In this document: one piece after another, positions 1 to 14,100 of the stretch | Layout of the letters: every line of letters starts with the position of its first letter | Numbering within the stretch: position 1 is the first letter of the stretch | From: Closterium sp. NIES-65 | Lineage: Eukaryota > Streptophyta > Zygnematophyceae > Desmidiales > Closteriaceae | Length of the DNA: 64,000 bases | Direction: 5' to 3' | Assembly: GCA_948144175.1 (NCBI GenBank) | Contig: CANXME010000234.1 | Coordinates: 58,250 to 122,249, forward strand | Translations under genes and position numbers: made by a program | The notes under the pieces: model-generated | Database searches by the model: none | What the model saw: only the letters and a program-made list of their open reading frames with translations | What the model was told of the DNA's origin: nothing

Positions 1-3000
1 TGGACCAGGCACGCTCTTGGACCAGGCACGCTTCTGGACCAAGCAAGCTCCTAGACCATGCAGGCTCGTGGACCACGCAAGCTCTTGGACTAGGCACGCT
101 CCTCGACAAGGCAAGCTCTTGGACCAGGCAGGCCTTTGGACCAAGCAAGCTCATGGTCCAGGCAAGCTCGTGGACCATGCACGCTCCTAGACCAGGCAAG
201 CTCCTAGACCAGTCAAGCTCCTGGACCAGGCAAGCTCCTGGACCAGGCGAGCTCCTGGACCAGGCAAGCTCCTGGACCAGGCAAGCTCCTGGACCAGGCA
301 AGCTCATGGACTTGGCAAGCTCCTGGACCAGGCCAGCTCGTGGAGCACGCAAGCTCTTGGACCAGGCACGCTCCCGACCAAGCAAGCTCTTGGACCAGGC
401 ACGCTTTTGGACAAAGCAAGCTCCTAGACCAGGCAAACTCCTGGACCATGCACGCTCCTGAACCAGGCAAGCTCCTGCACCAGGCAAGCTCCTGGACCCG
501 GCACGCTCTTGGACCAGGCAAGCTCTTCAACCAGGCAGGCTCGTGGACCAGGCACGCTCCTGGACCAGGTAAGCTCCTGGACCAGGCAAGCTTCAAGACC
601 ACGCAAGCTCCTGAACCAGGCAAGCTCTTGGAGCTGGCACGCTCCTGGACTTGGCAAGCTCTTGGACTAGGCAAGCTTATGGACCAAGCAAGCTCCTGAA
701 CCAGGCAAGCTCCTGGACCAGGCAAGCTCCTGGACCAGGCAAGATCTTGGACCAGGCAAGCTCCTGGACCAGGCAAGCTCCTGGACCAGGCACGCTCGTG
801 GACCAGGAACGCTCCTCGACTAGGCAAGCTCTTGGACCAGGCATGCTCGTGGACCAGGCAAGCTCTTGGACGAGGCAAGCTTTTGGATCAGGCAAGCTCC
901 TGGACCACGCAAGCACTTGGACTAGGCACACTCGTGGACCAGGCACGCTCCTGGACCAGGCAAGCTCTTGGACCATGCACGCTTCTGGACCAAGCAAGCT
1001 CCTCGACCAGGCAAGCTCGTGGACCATGCAAGCTCTTGGACCAGGCACTCTCCTCGACCAGGCAAGCACTTGGACCAGGCAAGAATCTGGACCAAGCAAG
1101 CTCCTAGACCATACAAGCTCCTGGACCATGCACGCTCCTGGACAAGGCAAGCTCCTGGACCATACAAGCTCCTGGACCATGCACGCTCCTGGACAAGGCA
1201 AGCTGCAGGACCAGGCAAGCTCCTTGACCAAGCAAGCTCCTGGACCAGGCAAGCTCTTGGACCAGGCAAGCTCCTGGACTAGGCAAGCTCCTAGACCAGG
1301 CAAGCTCCTGGACCAGGCACGCTCTTGGACCAGGCAAGCTCTTGGACCAGGCACGCTCTTGGACCAGGCAAGCTCTTGGACCTGGCAAGCTCGTGGACCA
1401 GGCACCCTCCTGAGCAGGCAAGCTCCTGGACCAGGCAAGCTCCTGGACCAGCAAGCTCCTAGACCAAGCAAGCTCCTGGACCAGGCAAGCTTCTAGGCCA
1501 CGCAAGCTCTTGGACTAGGCAAGCTCCTGGACCAGGCAAGCTCGTGGACCAGGCACGATCCCGGATCAGGCAAGATCCTGGACCAGGCACGCTCCTAGAC
1601 CAGGCAAGCTCCTGGACCAGGCAAGCTCCATGACCAGGCACGATTGTGGACCAGGCACACTCTTAGACCAGGCACGCTTCTAGACCAAGCAAGCTCCTAG
1701 ACCAGGCAGGCTCGTGGACCACGCAAGCTCTTGGACCAGGCACGCTCCTCGACCAGGCAAGCTCTTGGACCAGGCAGGCTTCTGGACCAAGCAAGCTCAT
1801 GGACCAGGCAAGCTCGTGGACCATGCACGCTCCTAGACCAGGCAAGCTCCTAGACTAGGCAAGCTCCTGGACCAGGCAAGCTCTTGGACCAGGCAAGCTT
1901 CTGGACCAGCCAAGCTCCTGGATTAGGCAAGCTCCTGGACCAGGCAAGCTCCTGGACCAGGCAAGCTCTTGGACTTGGAAAGCTCCTGGACCAGGCAAGC
2001 TCGTGGACCACACAAGCTCTTAGACCAGGCACGCTCCCCGACCAGGCAAGCTCCTGGACCAGGCAGGCTTGTGAACCAAGCAAGCTCCTGGACCACGCAA
2101 GCTCCTGGACCATGCATGCTCCTGAACCAGGCAAGCTCCTAGACCAGACACGCTTCTGGACCAAGCAAGCTCTTGGACGAGGCAAGCTCGTGGACCACGC
2201 AAGCTCTTGGACCAGGTACGCTCCTGGACCAGGCAAGCTCTTGGACCAAGCAAGCTTCTGGACCAAGCAAGCTCCTTGACCATGCAAGCACTTTGACCAT
2301 GCACGCCTCTGGACCAAGCAAGCTCCAGGACCAAGCAACCTCCTGGACCAGGCAAGCTCGTGGACCAGGCAAGCTCTTGGAACAGGCAAGCTCCTCGACC
2401 ACGGAAGTTCCTGGACCAGGCACGCTCGTGGACCAGGCACGCTCTTGGACCAACAATCTCTTGGACTAGGCAGGCTCGTGGACCAGGCACGCACCAGGAC
2501 CAGGCAAGCTCCTGGACCAGGCAAGCTCCTGGACCAGGCAAGCTCCTAAACCAGGCACGGTCCTTGACCAGGCAAGCTCCTAGACTAGGCAAGCTCCTGG
2601 ACCAGGCAAGCTCCTGGACCAGGCAAACTCGTGGACCAGGCACGCTCCAGGACAAGGCAAGATCCTGGACCAGGCACGCTCCTAGACCAGGCAAGCTCCT
2701 AGACCATGCAAGCTCATGGACCAGGCAAGCTCCTGGAACAAGCACGCTCGTGGACCAGGCACGCTCTTGGACCAGGCAAGCTCTTGGACCAGGCAGGCTC
2801 GTGGACCAGGCACCTCCTGGACCAGGCAAGCTCCTTGACCAGGCAAGCTCGTGGACCAAGCAAGCTCCTGGACCAAGCACGCTCCTGGACCAGGCAAGCT
2901 CCTGGACCAGGCAAGCTCCTCGACCAGGAAAGCTCGTGGACCACACAAGCTCTTGGACCAGGCACGCTCCCCGACCAGGCAAGCTCTTGGACCAAGCATG

Positions 3001-5160
3001 CTTCTGGACCAAGCAAGCTCCTGGACCAGGCAAGCTCCTAGACCATGCACGCTCCTGGACCAGGCAAGCTCGTGGACCAGTAAAGCTCCTAGACCAGGCA
3101 AGCTCCTGGACCAGGCAAGCTCTTGGACCAGGCAAGCTCCTTGACCAGGCAAGCTCCTGGACCAAGCAAGCTCCTGGGCCAGGCAAGCTCGTGGACCAGG
3201 CACGCTCTTGGACCACGCAAGCTCTTGGACCAGGCAGGCTCGTGGACCAGGCATGTTCCTGGACCAGGCAACCTCCTGGACCAGGCAAGCTCCTGGTCCA
3301 CGCAAGCTCTTGGACCAGGCAAGCTCCTGGACCAGGCAAGCTCCTGGACCAAGCAAGCTCCTGGACCAAGCACACTCGTGGACTAGGCAAGCTCCTGGAC
3401 CAGGCAAGCTCTTGGACCAGGCAGGCTCGTGGACCAGGCAAGCTCTTGGACCAGGCAAGCTCCTCGACCAGACAAGCTCCTGGACCACACAAGCTCCTGG
3501 ACCAGGCACGCTCGTGGACTAGGCACGCTCCGGGACCAGGCACGCTCCTGGACCAGGCAAGCTCCTCGACGAGGCAAGCTCCTGGACCACGCAAGCTCTT
3601 GGACCAGGCACGCTCCTTGACCTGGCAAGCTCTTGGACCAGGAACGCTTTTGGACCAAGCAAGTTCCTGGACCAGGCAAGCTCGTGGACCACGCAAGCTC
3701 TTGGACCAGGCACGCTCCTCGACCAGGCAAGCTCTTGGACTAGGCAGGCTTCTGGACCAAGCAAGCTCCTGGACCAGGCAAGCTCTTGGACCATGCATGC
3801 TCCTGGACAAGGCAAGCTCTTGGACCAGGCAAGCTCCTGGTCCAGGCAAGCTCTTGGACGAGGCAAGCTGTTGGACAAGGCAAGCTCCTGGACCAGGCAA
3901 GCTCCTGGACCAAGCACGCTCATTGACCAGGCACGCTCTTGGACCAGGCAAGCTCTTGGACAAGGCAGGCTCGTGGACCAGGCAAGCTCTTGGACCATGC
4001 ATGCTCCTGGACAATGCAAGCTCCTGGACCAGGCAAGCTCCTGGTCCAGGCAAGCTCTTGGACCACGCAAGCTCTTGGACCACACAAGCTCCTGGACCAG
4101 ACACGCTCGCGGACCAGGCATGCTCCTGGACCAGGCAGGCTCCTGGACCAGGCAAGCTCCTGGACCAGGCAAGCTCCTGGACCACGCAAGCTCTTGGACC
4201 AGGCACGCTCCAGGACCAGGCAAGCTCTTGGACCAGGCACGCTCCTCGACCAGGCAAGCTCTTCGACCAAGCAAGCTCCTGGATCAGGCAAGCTCGTGGA
4301 CCACGCAAGCTCATGGACCAGGCACGCTCCTGGACCAGGCAAGCTCCTAGACCAAGCAAGCCCCTGGACCAGGCAAGCTCCTGGACCAGGATAACTCGTG
4401 GACCAAGCACGCTCCTCGAGCAGGCAAGATCCTGGACGAGGCACGTTCGTGGACTAGGCACGTTCTTGGACCAGGCACGCTTCTGGACCAAGCAAGCTCC
4501 TGGGCCAGGCAAGCTCGTGGACCACGCAAGCTCTTGGACCAGGAACGCTCCTCGACCAGGCAAGCTCTTGGACCAAGAACGCTTCTCGACCGAGCAAGCT
4601 CCTGGACCAGGCAATCTCCTGGACCATGCACGCTCCTAGACCAGGCAAGCTCCTGGACCAGGCAAGCTCCTGAACTAGGCAAGCTCTTGGACCAGGCAAG
4701 CTCCGTGACCATGCAAGCTCTTGGACCAGGCACGCTTCTAGACCAAGCAAGCTCCTGGACCAGGCAAGCTCCTGGACCATGCACGCTCTTGGACCAAGCA
4801 AGCTCCTTGACCAGGCAACCTCCTGGACCAGGCAAGCTCCTGGACCAGGCAAGCTCCTGGACGAGGCAAGCTCCTGGACCAAGCAAGCTCTTGGACCAGG
4901 CAAGCTCCTGGACCATGCACGCTCCTAGACCAGGCAAGCTTCTGGACCAGGCAAGCTCTTGGACTAGGCACGCTCCTGGACCAGGCAAGCTCCTGGACCA
5001 GGCAAGCTCCTGGACCAGGCAAACTCCTGGACCAGGCAAACTCGTGGATGAGGCACGATTCTGGACGAGGCAAGATCCTGGACCAGGCAAGCTCCTAGAC
5101 CAGGCACGCTCCTGGACCAGGCAATCTTCTGGACCAGGCAAGCTCCAGGACCACGCAAGC
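1..5160 (+). repeat. 17-bp array, weakly structured left part
   Basis: Diverged 17-bp monomers with no long repeat period that I could pick out by eye. Unusual units occur singly, for example a short unit near 370 (CTCCCGACC) and a truncated one near 2,451 (CCAACAATCTC). The region from about 2.0 to 4.6 kb carries long open frames on both strands (minus strand 2,020-4,614 and plus strand 2,360-4,639), which I treat as repeat artefacts. No gene or foreign insertion is visible. Confidence 0.85.
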
Positions 5161-8100
5161 TCTAAGACCAGGTAAGCGCTTGGACCAGGCAAGCTCGTGG
5201 ACCATGCACGCTCTTGGACCAGGCAAGCTCCTAGACCAGGAAAGCTCCTGGACCAGGCAAGCTCCTAGACCAGGCAAGCGGCTGGACCAGGCAATCTCTT
5301 GGACCATGCACGCTCCTAGACTAGGCAAGCTCCTGGACCAGGCAAGCTCCTGGACTAGGCAAGCTCTTGGACCAGGCAAGCTCTTGGACCAGGCAAGCTC
5401 CTGGACCAGGCAAGCTCCTGGACCAGGCAAGCTCCTGGACCAGGCACGCTCGTGGACCAGGCACGCTCCTGGACCAGGCAAGCTCTTGGACCTGGCAGGC
5501 TCGTGGACCAGGCAAGCTCTTGGACCAGGCAAGCTCCTCGATCAAGGAAGCTTTTAGACCACGCAAGCTCCTGGACCAGGCAAGCTCGTGGACCAGGCAC
5601 GCTCCTGGACCAGGCACGCTCCTGATCTTAGCAAGCTCCTAGACCAGGCAAGCTCCTAGACCAGGCAAGCTCTTGGACCAGGCAAGCTCTTGGATCAAGC
5701 AAGCTCCTAGACCAGGCAAGCTCCTGGACCAGGCAAGCTCCTGGACCACGCAAGCTCTTGGACCAGGCACACTCCTTGACCACGCAAGCTCTTGGACCAG
5801 GCACGCTTCTAGACCAAGCAAGCTCCTGGACCATGCACGCACCTGGACGAGGCAAGCTCCTGGACCAGGCAAGCTCCTGGACCAGGCAAGCTCTTCGACC
5901 AGGCAAGCTCCTGGACCAGGCATGCTCGTGGACCAGGCACGCTCTTGGACCAGGCAAGCTCTTGGACCAGGCAGGCTTGTAGACCACGCACGCTCCTGGA
6001 CCAGGCAAGCTCTTGGACCAGTCAAGCTCCTAAACCAGGCAAGCTCCTGGACCAGGCACGCTCCTGGAGCAGGCAAGCTCCTAGACCTGGCAAGCTCCTG
6101 GACCAGGCACGCTCCTGGACCAGGCAAGCTCCTAGAATAGGCAAGCTCCTGGACCAGGCAAACTCCTGGACCAGGGAAACTCGTGTACCAGGCACGCTCC
6201 TAGACCAGGCAAGATCCTGGACCAGGCAAGCTCCTAGACCAGGCAAGCTCCTGGACTAGGCAAGCTTCTGGACCAGGCAAGCTCCACGACCACGCAAGCT
6301 CTAAGACCAGGTAAGCTCTTGGACCAGGCAAGCTCCTGGACCAGGCAAGCTCCTAGACCAGGCAAGCTCGTGGACCACGCACACTCCTGGACCAGGCAAG
6401 CTTCTAGACCAGGAAAGCTCCTGGACCAGGCAAGCTCCTAGACCAGGCAAGCTCCTGGACCAGGAAAGCTCCTAGACCAGGCAAGCTCTCGGACCAGGCA
6501 AGCTCCTGGACCAGGCAAGCTCATGGACGAGGCAAGTTCCTGGACTAGGCAAGCTCCTGGACCAGGTAAGCTCCTAGACCGGGCAAGCTCCTGGACCAGG
6601 CAAGTTCCTGGACCAGGCAAGCTCATGGACCAGGCAAGCTCCTGGACCAGGCAAGCCCCTAGATCAGGCAAGCTCCTGGACCACGCAAGCTCTAGGACCA
6701 GGCATGCTCGTGCACGAGGCAAGCTCGTGGACCAGGCACGCTCCTGGACCAGGCACGCTCCTGGACCAGGCACGCTCCTGGAGCAGGTAAGCTCCTAGAC
6801 CAGGCAAGCCCCTGGACCAGGCAAGCTCCTGGACCAGGCAAACTTGTGGACCAGGCACGCTCCTGGACCAGGCAAGCTCATGGACCAGGCAAGCTCCTGG
6901 ACCAGGCAAGCTCCTGGACCAGGCCACTCCTGGACCAGGCAAGCTCTTGGACCAGGCAAGCTCCTGGATCAAGCAAGCTCCTGGACCAGGCAAGCTTCTG
7001 GACCAGGCAAGCTCCTGGACCACGCAAGCTCTTGGACCAGGCACGCTCCTTGACCAGGCAAGCTCTTGGACCAGGCACGCTTCTAGACCAAGCAAGCTCC
7101 TGGACCAAGCAAGCTCCTGGACCATGCACGCTCCTCGACCACGCAAGCTCCTGCACCAGGCAACCTCCTGTTCTAGGCAAGCTCTTGGACCAGGCAAGCT
7201 CTTGGACCAGGCAAGCTCCTCGACCAGGCAAGCTCTTGGACCAGGCAAGCTCCTGGACCAGGCATGCTCGTGGAGCAGGCACGCTCTTGGACCAGGCAAG
7301 CTCTTGGACCAGGCAGGCTTGCAGACCAGGCACGCTCCTAGACCAGGCAAGCTCTTGGACCAGGCAAGCTCTTGGACCAGGCACGCTCCTGGAGTAGGCA
7401 AGCTCCTAGACCAGGCAAGCCCCTGGACCAGGCAAGCTCTTGGACCAGGCAAACTCGTGGATCAGGCACGCTCCTTGACCAGGCAAGCTCATGGACCAGG
7501 CAAGCTCCTGGACCAGGCACGCTCCTGGACCAGGCAAGCTCCTAGACCAGGCAAGCTCCTGGACCAGGCAAACTTCCGGACCAGGCAAACTCGTGTACCA
7601 GGCACGCTCCTGGACCAGGAAAGATCCTGGACCAGGCAAGCTCCTAGACCAGGCACGCTCCTGGACCAGGCAAGCTTCTGGACCAGGCAAGCTCCAGGAC
7701 CACGCAAGCTCTGAGACCAGGTAAGCTCTTGGACCAGGCAAGCTCCTGGACCAGGCAAGCTCCTAGACCAGGCAAGCTCGTGGACCACGCACGCTCCTGG
7801 ACCACGCAAGCTCCTAGACCAGGAAAGCTCCTGGACCTGGCAAGCTCCTAGACCAGGCAAGCTCCTGGACCAGGCAAGCTCCTAGACCAGGCAAGCTCCC
7901 GGACCAGGCAAGCTCCTGGACCACGCAAGCTCATGGACCAGGCAAGCTCCTGGACCAGGCAAGCTCCTGGACCACGTAAGCTCCTAGACCGGGCAAGCTC
8001 CTGGACCAGGCAAGTTCCTGGACCAGGCAAGCTCATGGACCAGGCAAGCTCCTGGACCAGGCAAGCCCCTGGATCAGGCAAGCTCCTTAACCATGCAAGC

Positions 8101-9800
8101 TCGTGGACCAGGCATGCTCGTGCACGAGGCAAGCTCGTGGACCAGGAACGCTCCTGGACCACGCAAGCTCCTGGACCACGCAAGCTCTTGGACCAGGCAA
8201 GCTCTTGGACCACGCACGCTCCTGGACAAAGCAAGCTCCTGGACCAGGCACGCTCATGGACCAGGCTATTGGACCAGGCACGCTCTTCGATCAGTCAAGC
8301 TCTTGGACTAGGCAGGCTTCTGGGCCAAGCAAGCTCCTGGACCAAGCAAGCTCCAGGACCATGCACGCTCCTCGACCAGGCAAGCTCCTGGACCAGACAA
8401 GCTCCTCGACCAGGCAAGCTCCTGGACCAGGCAAGCTCTTGGACCAGGCAAGCTCCTGGGCCAGGCACGCTCGCGGACCAGGCACGCTCTTGGACCAGGC
8501 AAGCTCTTGGACCAGGCAAGCTCGTGGACCAGGCACGCTCCTGGACTAGGCAAGCTTCTGGACAAGGTAAGCTCCTAGACCAGGCAAGCTCCTGGACCAA
8601 GCCCGCTCCTGGACCAGGCAAGCTCCTGGACCAGGCAAGCTCTTGGACGAAGAAATCTTGTGGACCAGGCAAGCTCTTGGACCAGGCAAGCTCCTGGACC
8701 AAGCAAGCTCCTGGACTAGGCGAGCTCTTGGACTAGGCAAGCTCTTGGACCAGGCAAGCTCAAGGACCAAGCAAGCTCCTGGACCTGGAAAGCTCTTGGA
8801 CCAGGCATGCTTCTGGACCAGGCAAGCTCTTGGATCAGGCACGCTCCTGGACCAGGCAAGCTCTTGGACCAGGCAAGCTCCTGGACCAGGCAAGCTTTTG
8901 GAACATGGAAGCTCGTGGACCATGCAAGCTCCTGGACCAGGCAAGCTCTTTGACCACCCATGCTCCTGGACCAGGCAAGCTCCTGGACCAGGCAAGCTCT
9001 GGAACCAGGCACGCTCCTGGACATAGCAAGCTCTTGGACCAGGCACGCTCCTGGAATGGGCAAGCTCCTGGACCAGGCAAGCTCTTAGGCAAGGCAAGCT
9101 GTTGGACCAGGCAGGCTCGTGGACCAGGCACGCTCCTGGACCAGGCAAGCTTCTGGACCAGGCAAGCTCCTGGACAAGGCAAGCTCCTGGACCAGGCAAG
9201 CTCCTGGACCTGGCACGCTCCTGGACCAGGCAAGCTCCTAGACTATTCAAGCTCCTGGACCACGCAAGCTCCTAGACCAGGCAAACTCGTGGACCAGGCA
9301 CGCACCTGGACCAGGCAAGATCCTGGACCAGGCAAGCTCCTAGACCAGGCACGCTCGTGGACCAGGCAAGCTTCTGGACGAGGCAAGCTCCAGGACAACG
9401 CAAGCTCTTGGACGAGGCAAGCTCTTAGACCAGGCAAGCTCTTGGACCAGACAAGCTCCTAGACCAGGCAAGCTCGTGGACCACGCACGCTCCTGGACCA
9501 GGCAAGCTCCTGGACCAAGCAAGCTCCTGGACCAGGCAAGCTCCTAGACCAGGCAAGCTCCTGGACCAGGCAAGCTCCTGGACCAGGCAAGCTCATGGAC
9601 CAGGCAAGCTCCTGGGCCAGGTAAGCTCCTGGACCAGGCAAGCTCCTGGACCAGGCAAGCTCCTGGACCAGGCAAGCTCCTGGACCAGACAAACTCCTGG
9701 ACCAGGCAAGCTCATGGACCAGGCAAGCTCCTGGACTAGGCATGCTCCTGGATCGGGCAAGCTCCTGGACCATGCAAGCTCGTGGACCAGGCACGCTCGT
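5160..9800 (+). repeat. 17-bp array with HOR of about 1.14 and 1.41 kb
   Basis: Marker units recur at long, nearly monomer-multiple spacing. The unit with AAGACCAGGTAAG starts near 5,164 and 6,303 (1,139 bp, 67 x 17), and a GAGACCAGGTAAG version lies near 7,713 (1,410 bp, 83 x 17 minus 1). The marker TGCACGAGGCAAG occurs at 6,711 and 8,121, again 1,410 bp apart. This shows duplications of blocks of about 67-83 monomers. The copies have many single-base differences, so these duplications look older than those at 18-35 kb. Exact borders need a dot plot. Confidence 0.75.
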
Positions 9801-10499
9801 GCACCACGCAAGCTCCTGGACCACGCAAGCTCCTGGACCACGCAAGCTCTTGGACCAGGCAAGCTCCTAGACCACGCAAGCTCTTGGACCAGGCACGCTC
9901 ATGGACCAGGCAAGCTCTTGGACCACGCAAGCTCCTGGACCAGGCACGCTCCTCGACCAGTCAATCTCTTGGACCAGGCAGGCTTCTGGACCAAGCAAGC
10001 TCCTGGACCAGGCTAGCTCGTGGACCACGCAAGCTCTTGGACCAAGTAAGCTCCTGGTCCGGGCAAACTCCTAGACCATGCACGCTCCTGGCCCAGGCAA
10101 GCTCCTAGACCAGGCAAGCTCCTCGACCAGGCAAGCTCCTGGACCAGGCAAGCTCCTCGACCAAGCAAGCTCTTGGACCAGGAAAGCTCCTCGACCAGGC
10201 TAGCTCGTGGACCACGCAAGCTCTTGGACCAGATATGCTCCTCGACCAGTCAAGTTCTTGGACCAGGTAGGCTTCTGGACCAAGCAAGCTCCTGGACCAG
10301 GCAAGCTCCTAGACCATGCACGCTCCTGGCCGAGGCAAGCTCCTGGACCAGGCAAGCTCCTCGACTAGGCACACTCTTGGACCAGGCAAGCTCTTGGACC
10401 AGGCAGGCTCGTGGACCAGGCAAGCTCCTGGACAAGGCAAGCTCCTGGACAAGGCAAGCTCCTGGGCCAGGCACGCTCCTAGATCAGGCAAGCTCCTAG

Positions 10500-11060
10500 A
10501 CCAGGCAAGCTCTTGGACCAGGAAATCTCGTGGACCAGGCAAGCTCCTGGACTAGGCGAGCTCTTGGACAAGGCAAGCTCTTGGACCAGGCAAGCTCCAG
10601 GACCAAGCAAGCTCCTAGACCAAGAAAGCTCCTGGACCTGGCATGCTCCTGGACCAGCTAACCTCTTGGGCCTGGAAAGCTCCTGGACCAGGCAAGCTCC
10701 CAGAACAGGCAAGCTCTTGGAGCAGACACGCTCCTAGACTTGGCAAGCTCTTGGACCATGCAAGCTCCTGGACCAGGCAAGCTTCAAGAACATGCAAGCT
10801 CGTGGACCAGGGAAGCTCGTTGACCAGGCAAGCTCTTGGACCACGCATGCTCCTGGACCAGGCAAGCTCCTGGACTTGGCAAGCTATTGGACTAGGCACG
10901 CTCCTGGAACGGGCAAGATCCTGGACCAGGCAAGCTCTTAGACCAGGCAAGCTCTTGGACCAGGCAGGCTCGTGGACCAGGCACGCTCCTAGACCAGGCA
11001 AGCTCCTGGACAAGGCAAGCTCCTGGACCAGGCAAGCTCCTGGACCAGGCACGCTCCTGG
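10500..11060 (+). repeat. Satellite segment also found at 29.8-30.4 kb
   Basis: A run of rare monomers in fixed order (GGAAATCTCGTGG, then a TAGGCGAGCTCTTGGACAAGG unit, then CCAGCTAACCTCTTGG, then an AGAACAGGC unit, then TTGGAGCAG) recurs at about 29.83-30.4 kb. The GCTAACC marker is at 10,657 here and 29,998 there. The two blocks are clearly related but differ at many bases and by whole monomers. A partial relative lies near 8.7 kb. This dispersed copy links the loose left half with the structured 18-35 kb domain. Confidence 0.75.
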
Positions 11061-11139
11061 ACCAGGCAAGCTCCTAGACCAAGCAAGCTGCTAGACTAGG
11101 CAAGCTCCTGGACCAGGCAAACTCATGGACCAGGCACAC

Positions 11140-14100
11140 TCCTGGACCAGGCAATATTTTGGACCAGGCATGCTCCTAGACCAGGCAAGCTCCTTGACCA
11201 TGCAAGCTCCTGAACCAGGCAGGCTCGTGGACCAGGCACGCTCCTGGACCAGGCAAGCTCCTGGACCAGGCAAGCTCTTGGACCAGGCACGCTCCTGGAC
11301 CAGGCAAGCTCCTAGACCAGGCAAGCTCCTCGACCAGGCAAGCTTCTGGACCAGGCAAACTCGTAAACCAGTCACGCTCCTAGACCAGGCGCGCTCCTGG
11401 ACTAGGCAAGCTCCCGGACCGAGCAAGCTCCTGGACCACGCAAGCTCTTGGACCAGGCGAGCTCTTGGACTAGGCAAGCTCCTGGACAAGGCAAGCTCCT
11501 AGACCAGGCAAGCTCGTGGACCAGGCATGCTCTTGGACCATGCACGCTCCTGGACCATGCAAGCTCCTAGACCAGGCAAGCTCCTGGACCAGGCAAGCTC
11601 CTGGACCAGGCAGGCTCGTGGACCAGTCACGCTCCTGGACCAGGCAAGCTCGTGGACCAGGCAAGCTCCTAGACCAGGCAAGCTCTTGAACCATGCACGC
11701 TCCTGGACCAGGCAAGCTCCTAGACCAGGCAAGCTCCTAAACCAGGCAAGCTTCTGGACCAGGCAAACTCGTGGACCAGGCACGCTCCTGGACCAGGCAA
11801 GATCCTGGACCTGGCAAGCTCCTAGACAAGGCACGCTCCTGGACCAGGCAAGCTCTTGGACCAGGCAAGCCCATGGACCACGCAAGCTCTTGGACCAGGA
11901 AAGCTCTTGGACCAGACAAGCTCCTGGACAAGGCATGCTCCTAGAGCAGGCAAGCTCGTGGACCACGCACGCTCCTGGACCAGGCAAGCTCTTGGACTAG
12001 GCAAGCTCCTGGACCAGGCAAGCTCCTAGACCAGGCAAGCTCTCGGACAAGGCAAGCTCCTAGACCAGGCAAGCTTATGGACAAGGCAAGCTCCTGGACC
12101 AGGCAAACTTGTGGACCAGGCACGCTCCTGGACCAAACAAGATTTTGGACCAGGCATGCTCCTAGACCAGGCAAGCTCCTGGACCAGGCAAGCTCCTGAA
12201 CCAGGTAGGCTCGTGGACCAGGCAAGCTCCTGGACCAGGCAAGCTCCTCGACCAGGCAAGCTCTTGGACTAGGCACGCTCTTGGATCAGGCAAGCTCCTA
12301 GACCAGGCAAGCTCCTGGACCAGGCAAGCTTCTAGACCAAGCAAACTCGTGGACCAGGCACGCTCCTAGACCAGGCAAGATCCTGGACCAGGCAAGCTCC
12401 TAGACCAGGCACGCTCTTGGACCAAGCAAGCTCCTGGACCAGGCAAGCTCCTGGACCACGCAAGCTCTTGGACCAGGCAAGCTCTTGGACCAGGCAAGCT
12501 CCTGGACCAGGCAAGCTCGTGGACCAGGCACGCCCCTGGACTAGGTAAGCTCCAGGACTAGGCAAGCTCCTGGACCAGGCAAGCTCCTAGACCAGGCAAG
12601 CTCCTAGACCAAGCAAGCTCCTGGACTAGGCAAGCTCCTAGACCAGGCAAGCTCATGGACAAGACAAGCTCCTGGACCAGGCAAACTCGTACACCAGGCA
12701 GGCTCGTGGACCAATCACGCTCCTGGACCAGGCAAACTTGTGGACCAGGCACGCTCCTGGACCAGGCAAGATTTTGGACCAGGCATGCTCCTAGATCAGG
12801 CAAGCTCTTGGACCAGGCAAGCTCCTGAACCAGGTAGGCTCGTGGACCAGGCAAGCTCCTGCACTAGGCAAGCTCCTGGACCAGGCAAGCTCCTAGACCA
12901 GGCAAGCTCCTGGACCAGGCAAGCTTCTGGACCAAGCAAACTCGTGGACCAGGCACGCTCCTAGACCAGGCAAGATCCTGGACCACGCAAGCTCTTAGAC
13001 CAGGCACGCTCCTGGACCAAGCAAGCTCCTGGACCAGGCAAGCTCCTGGACCACGCAAGCTCTTGGACCAGGCAAGCTCTTGGACCAGGCAAGCACCCGG
13101 ACCAGGCAAGCTCATGGACCAGGCACGCCCCTGGACCAGGCAAGCTCCAAGACTAGGCAAGCTCCTAGACCAGGCAAGCTCCTAGACCAGGCAAGCTCCT
13201 GGACCAGGCAAGCTCCTAGACCAGGCAAGCTCATGGACAAGGCAAGCTCCTGGACCAGGCAAGCTCCTAGACCAGGCAAGCTCTTCGACCAGGCAAGCTC
13301 CTTGACCAGGCAAGCTCGTGGACCAGGCAGGCTCGTGGACCAGGCACGCACCTGGACCTTGCAAGCTCCTGGACCTGGCAAGCTCCTGGACCACGCAAGC
13401 TCTTGGACCAGGCACGCTCCTAGACCAGGCAAGCTCTTGGATCAGGCAAGCTCCTCGACCACTCAAGCTCCTGGACCAGGCAAGCTCGTGGACCAGGCAC
13501 GCTCCTCGACCACGCAAGCTTTTGGTTCAGGCACGCTTCTGGACCAAGCAAGCTCATGGACCAGGCAAGCTCCTGGACCATGCAAGCTCTTGGACCAGCC
13601 ACGCTCCTCAACCAGGCAAGCTCTTGGACCAGGCAGACTTCTGGACCAAGCAAGCTCGTGGACCAAGAAGGCTCCTGGACCAGGCAAGCTCCTAGACCAG
13701 GCAAGCTCCTAGACCAGGAAAGCTCCTGGACCAAGCAAGCTCCTGGACCAGGCAAGCTCCTCGACCAGGCAAGCTCCTGGACGAGGCACGCTCCTCGACC
13801 AGGCAAGCTCCTAGACCAGGCAAGCTCCTGGACCAGGCAAGCTCCTGGACCAGGCAAACTTGTGGACCACGCAAACTCCTGGACCCGGCGAGTCTTGGAC
13901 CAAGCACGCTCCTAGATCAGGCAAACTCGTGGACCAGGCAAGCTCCTGGACCAGGCAAGCTCCTGGACCAGGCACGCTCGTGGACCACGCACGCTCTTGG
14001 ACTAGGCAAGCTCTTGGTCCAGGCAGGCTCGTGGACCAGGCACGCTCCTTGAACAAGCAAGCTCCTGAACCAGGCAAGCTCCTGGACCAGGCACGCTCCT

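Noticed and set aside
2020..4639. Large overlapping open frames (864 codons minus strand, 759 codons plus strand) as genes
   Set aside because: They read only the 17-bp repeat as a 17-residue repeat in shifting phases. Every frame gives similar peptides, and no start context, domain or non-repeat sequence supports coding.
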